The notes under the pieces are model-generated. The model was not told the DNA's origin and ran no database searches. It saw only the letters and a list, made by a program, of their open reading frames with translations. A stretch of DNA of 15,330 nt from JBCCMQ01 sp039026235 (GTDB taxonomy: Bacteria > Pseudomonadota > Alphaproteobacteria > Rhodobacterales > Rhodobacteraceae), in the NCBI GenBank assembly GCA_039026235.1, contig JBCCMQ010000029.1, forward strand, positions 1-15,330. Direction: 5' to 3'. Each line of letters begins with the position of its first letter. The stretch's first letter is position 1. Positions 13,984-15,330 of this stretch are shown one piece after another. The position numbers were made by a program, and so were the translations under genes.

Positions 13984-15088
13984 TCCGGTCGCTTTGGACA
14001 ATGCACTGGAGGCCGTCTTCCATGATGGTGAAAGCGCGCAACGTCACGCCGTTCAGGTGGCTGTGCAGAACGACATTCTTCTGATCTTGGAAACCGGTGC
14101 GGACCAAGTCCGATGGCCGCTTGAAGAGGTGCGCGAACAGCTTGATCACGGCTGGGACAAGGCCTTGGTTCTTTTCCGGGTCAACAGCGATGCACGGCTT
14201 GTGGTCATGGGGTCGGATCAAATTGCCGAAATTCGCGCAAAGTGTCCTGCCCTGAACAAACCAGTAGTGGCACGCTCGCAGGTTCGGCGCCTTGTGACCT
14301 GGGGGCTCGGCGCCGTGGCGGCGTTGGGGATCTTGTACTTCTTCATCATTCCCGGTCTCGCCGATGAACTGGCGGAGTATATCCCGCCAGAAAGCGAAGC
14401 GGCCTTTGGCGAGCTTGTGGTCGGTCACATCGAGACCGTGCTCGGAGGCGGCGGCACGTTGGCCTGTCGGTCGCCCGATGGGCTGGCGGCGCTGCGCAAG
14501 ATGCAAGCCGTCCTAACGGCGTCTGAAGAGCTGCCCTATGATCTGTCTGTTCGGGTGATGGATCATGATATGATCAACGCGTTCGCCGTCCCGGGTGGCA
14601 AGGTTGTCCTGATGCGCGGTCTGATTGAGGCCGCCGAAGCCCCGGAAGAGGTCGCCGCTGTGCTGGCCCATGAAATCGGGCATGTGGCCAAACGCGACCC
14701 CACACGGGCGGCGCTGCGCACGGCGGGCAGCGCAGGAATTCTAGCCATGATCTTTGGTGATTTCGCCGGGGGCACCGTGGTCGTGTTGCTGACCGAGCAG
14801 TACCTGAATGCCCAGTATTCGCAGGCACTTGAGACGGGCGCGGACGCCTATGCACAACGGCTCATGATGCAGGCGGGGTATCGACCGGATGCGCTGGCAA
14901 CCATGTTCGAAAGGTTACAGGCCGAACACGGCGATGCGAACAGCCTCATGGCGCCGTTTTTGTCCCACCCGCAACTCAGCGACCGTATCGACAGCGCCCG
15001 CGCCGCGGGTTCTGGCTTCACGCCCGCCACCGAGCCCATTCTGTCAGACAGCGAATGGGCCGCACTGCGCAGCATCTGCAAAAACTAA
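13937..15088 (+). CDS. Membrane-anchored M48 family metallopeptidase
   Basis: Up to 383 residues. The zinc site is AHEIGHVAKRDP with H245, E246 and H249, and the third ligand is E299 in YSQALETGADAYA, the usual M48 arrangement. An N-terminal domain of about 110 residues (GESAQRHAVQVAVQNDILLI onward), resembling the small DUF7092-like domain seen before some M48 peptidases, precedes one membrane helix at about 120-140. A second hydrophobic stretch (about 263-287) lies just after the HExxH helix. There is no Sec signal peptide, so the N-terminal domain should be cytoplasmic and the peptidase periplasmic, as in BepA/LoiP-like quality-control enzymes; this is inference. The start is uncertain: ATG at 13937 overlaps DUF898 by 47 nt, while ATG at 13964 (20 nt) and GTG at 13973 (11 nt) are shorter options, all without a strong ribosome site. 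Confidence 0.9.
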   Translation: MQTDLQTHWMWAVPSNPVALDNALEAVFHDGESAQRHAVQVAVQNDILLILETGADQVRWPLEEVREQLDHGWDKALVLFRVNSDARLVVMGSDQIAEIRAKCPALNKPVVARSQVRRLVTWGLGAVAALGILYFFIIPGLADELAEYIPPESEAAFGELVVGHIETVLGGGGTLACRSPDGLAALRKMQAVLTASEELPYDLSVRVMDHDMINAFAVPGGKVVLMRGLIEAAEAPEEVAAVLAHEIGHVAKRDPTRAALRTAGSAGILAMIFGDFAGGTVVVLLTEQYLNAQYSQALETGADAYAQRLMMQAGYRPDALATMFERLQAEHGDANSLMAPFLSHPQLSDRIDSARAAGSGFTPATEPILSDSEWAALRSICKN

Positions 15089-15104
15089 CAGCCGCCTCTG
15101 GCCC

Positions 15105-15133
15105 TTGATTTCTTTGGACCGACTCAGTAACGA
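15105..15133 (+). promoter_or_regulatory. Candidate tuf promoter with GC-rich discriminator
   Basis: TTGATT (15105-15110) and TAACGA (15128-15133) are separated by 17 nt, a fair match to a housekeeping sigma -35/-10 pair. The bases right after the -10 box are GCGCGCG, the kind of GC-rich discriminator found at stringently controlled translation-gene promoters. The position, about 60 nt before tuf, is right. Support is by eye only. Confidence 0.4.
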
Positions 15134-15150
15134 GCGCGCGATGCGAAACA

Positions 15151-15166
15151 GGGCCGGTCACGGCCC
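15151..15166 (+). other. Short hairpin in the tuf leader
   Basis: GGGCCG (15151-15156), loop GTCA, CGGCCC (15161-15166): a perfect 6-bp GC stem 24 nt before the tuf ATG, followed by AAGATGAGACGAGG. There is no T-run, so it is not a terminator for the peptidase gene; it would lie in the 5' leader if the candidate promoter upstream is real. Confidence 0.35.
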
Positions 15167-15190
15167 AAGATGAGACGAGGCGCCACAGGC

Positions 15191-15330
15191 ATGGCAAAGG
15201 AAAAGTTTGAGCGTAACAAGCCGCATGTGAACATTGGCACGATTGGTCATGTTGACCACGGCAAGACGACGCTGACGGCTGCGATCACGAAGTATTTCGG
15301 TGATTTTCAGGCCTATGACCAGATTGACGG
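15191..15330 (+). CDS. tuf: Elongation factor Tu, 5' end only
   Basis: The first 46 codons of EF-Tu, cut off by the window edge. The product begins MAKEKFERNKPHVNIGTIG and contains the G1 GTP-binding loop GHVDHGKT (19-26). EF-Tu delivers aminoacyl-tRNA to the ribosome. The ATG has GAGG at 15177-15180 about 10 nt upstream. No fusA precedes it, so this is not the usual str-operon copy; alphaproteobacteria of this group often have a second tuf near a tRNA-Trp/secE/nusG cluster, and that is the likely downstream context, outside the window. It has its own 102-nt leader region after the M48 gene. Confidence 0.97.
   Translation, partial: MAKEKFERNKPHVNIGTIGHVDHGKTTLTAAITKYFGDFQAYDQID

Overview
The window looks like ordinary chromosomal core sequence from an alphaproteobacterium, most probably of the Roseobacter/Rhodobacterales type. 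It is GC-rich. It carries a ChvI/ChvG two-component pair followed by a transporter-less phosphotransferase (PTS) module with a short alphaproteobacterial HPr kinase, electron-transfer flavoprotein genes in the order etfB-etfA, a small HIG1-type membrane protein and a DUF6473-type protein. The taxonomic call rests on gene content and remembered protein similarity, not on a search.

Layout. Positions 1-4809 (+) form one tightly packed run: the 3' end of chvI, chvG, hprK, rapZ, a mannose-type PTS EIIA, HPr (ptsH) and a lysophospholipid acyltransferase-like gene. Several junctions overlap (ATGA at chvI/chvG, 8 nt at hprK/rapZ, GTGA at rapZ/EIIA). A 3-hydroxybutyryl-CoA dehydrogenase gene (4806-5681, -) converges on the acyltransferase, with the two stop codons inside a single CTAG. 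A DUF6473-like gene (5845-6738, +) is divergent from it and converges on etfA/etfB (6746-8436, -). Next on the minus strand are a PduO-type cobalamin adenosyltransferase and a HIG1-like membrane protein in one unit (8631-9413), then an SDR oxidoreductase (9477-10307). parC (10367-12706, +) is divergent from the SDR. It is followed by a DUF898 membrane protein and an overlapping M48 metallopeptidase (12778-15088, +), and the window ends in the first 46 codons of tuf (15191 onward).

How the parts work together. The left block is a regulatory cassette: an envelope/acid-sensing kinase plus HPr, its kinase HprK, an EIIA-Man protein and RapZ. No sugar permease and no Enzyme I are visible, so its output is probably regulatory rather than transport. 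The middle block concerns acyl-CoA and electron-transfer metabolism: the dehydrogenase, ETF as electron acceptor for acyl-CoA dehydrogenases, and adenosylcobalamin formation, which could serve methylmalonyl-CoA or ethylmalonyl-CoA mutase. The right block combines chromosome segregation (ParC), a membrane protein/peptidase pair of unknown target, and translation elongation (EF-Tu).

I found no rRNA, tRNA, CRISPR array, insertion sequence, prophage gene or obvious horizontally acquired segment. The longest stretch without a gene is 194 bases (8437-8630), which holds a small hairpin in the etfB leader. Nothing here looks like a new defence or mobile system. The best leads are the DUF6473 protein as a possible SGNH-like hydrolase, the DUF898/M48 gene pair, and the start-codon puzzle of the acyltransferase.
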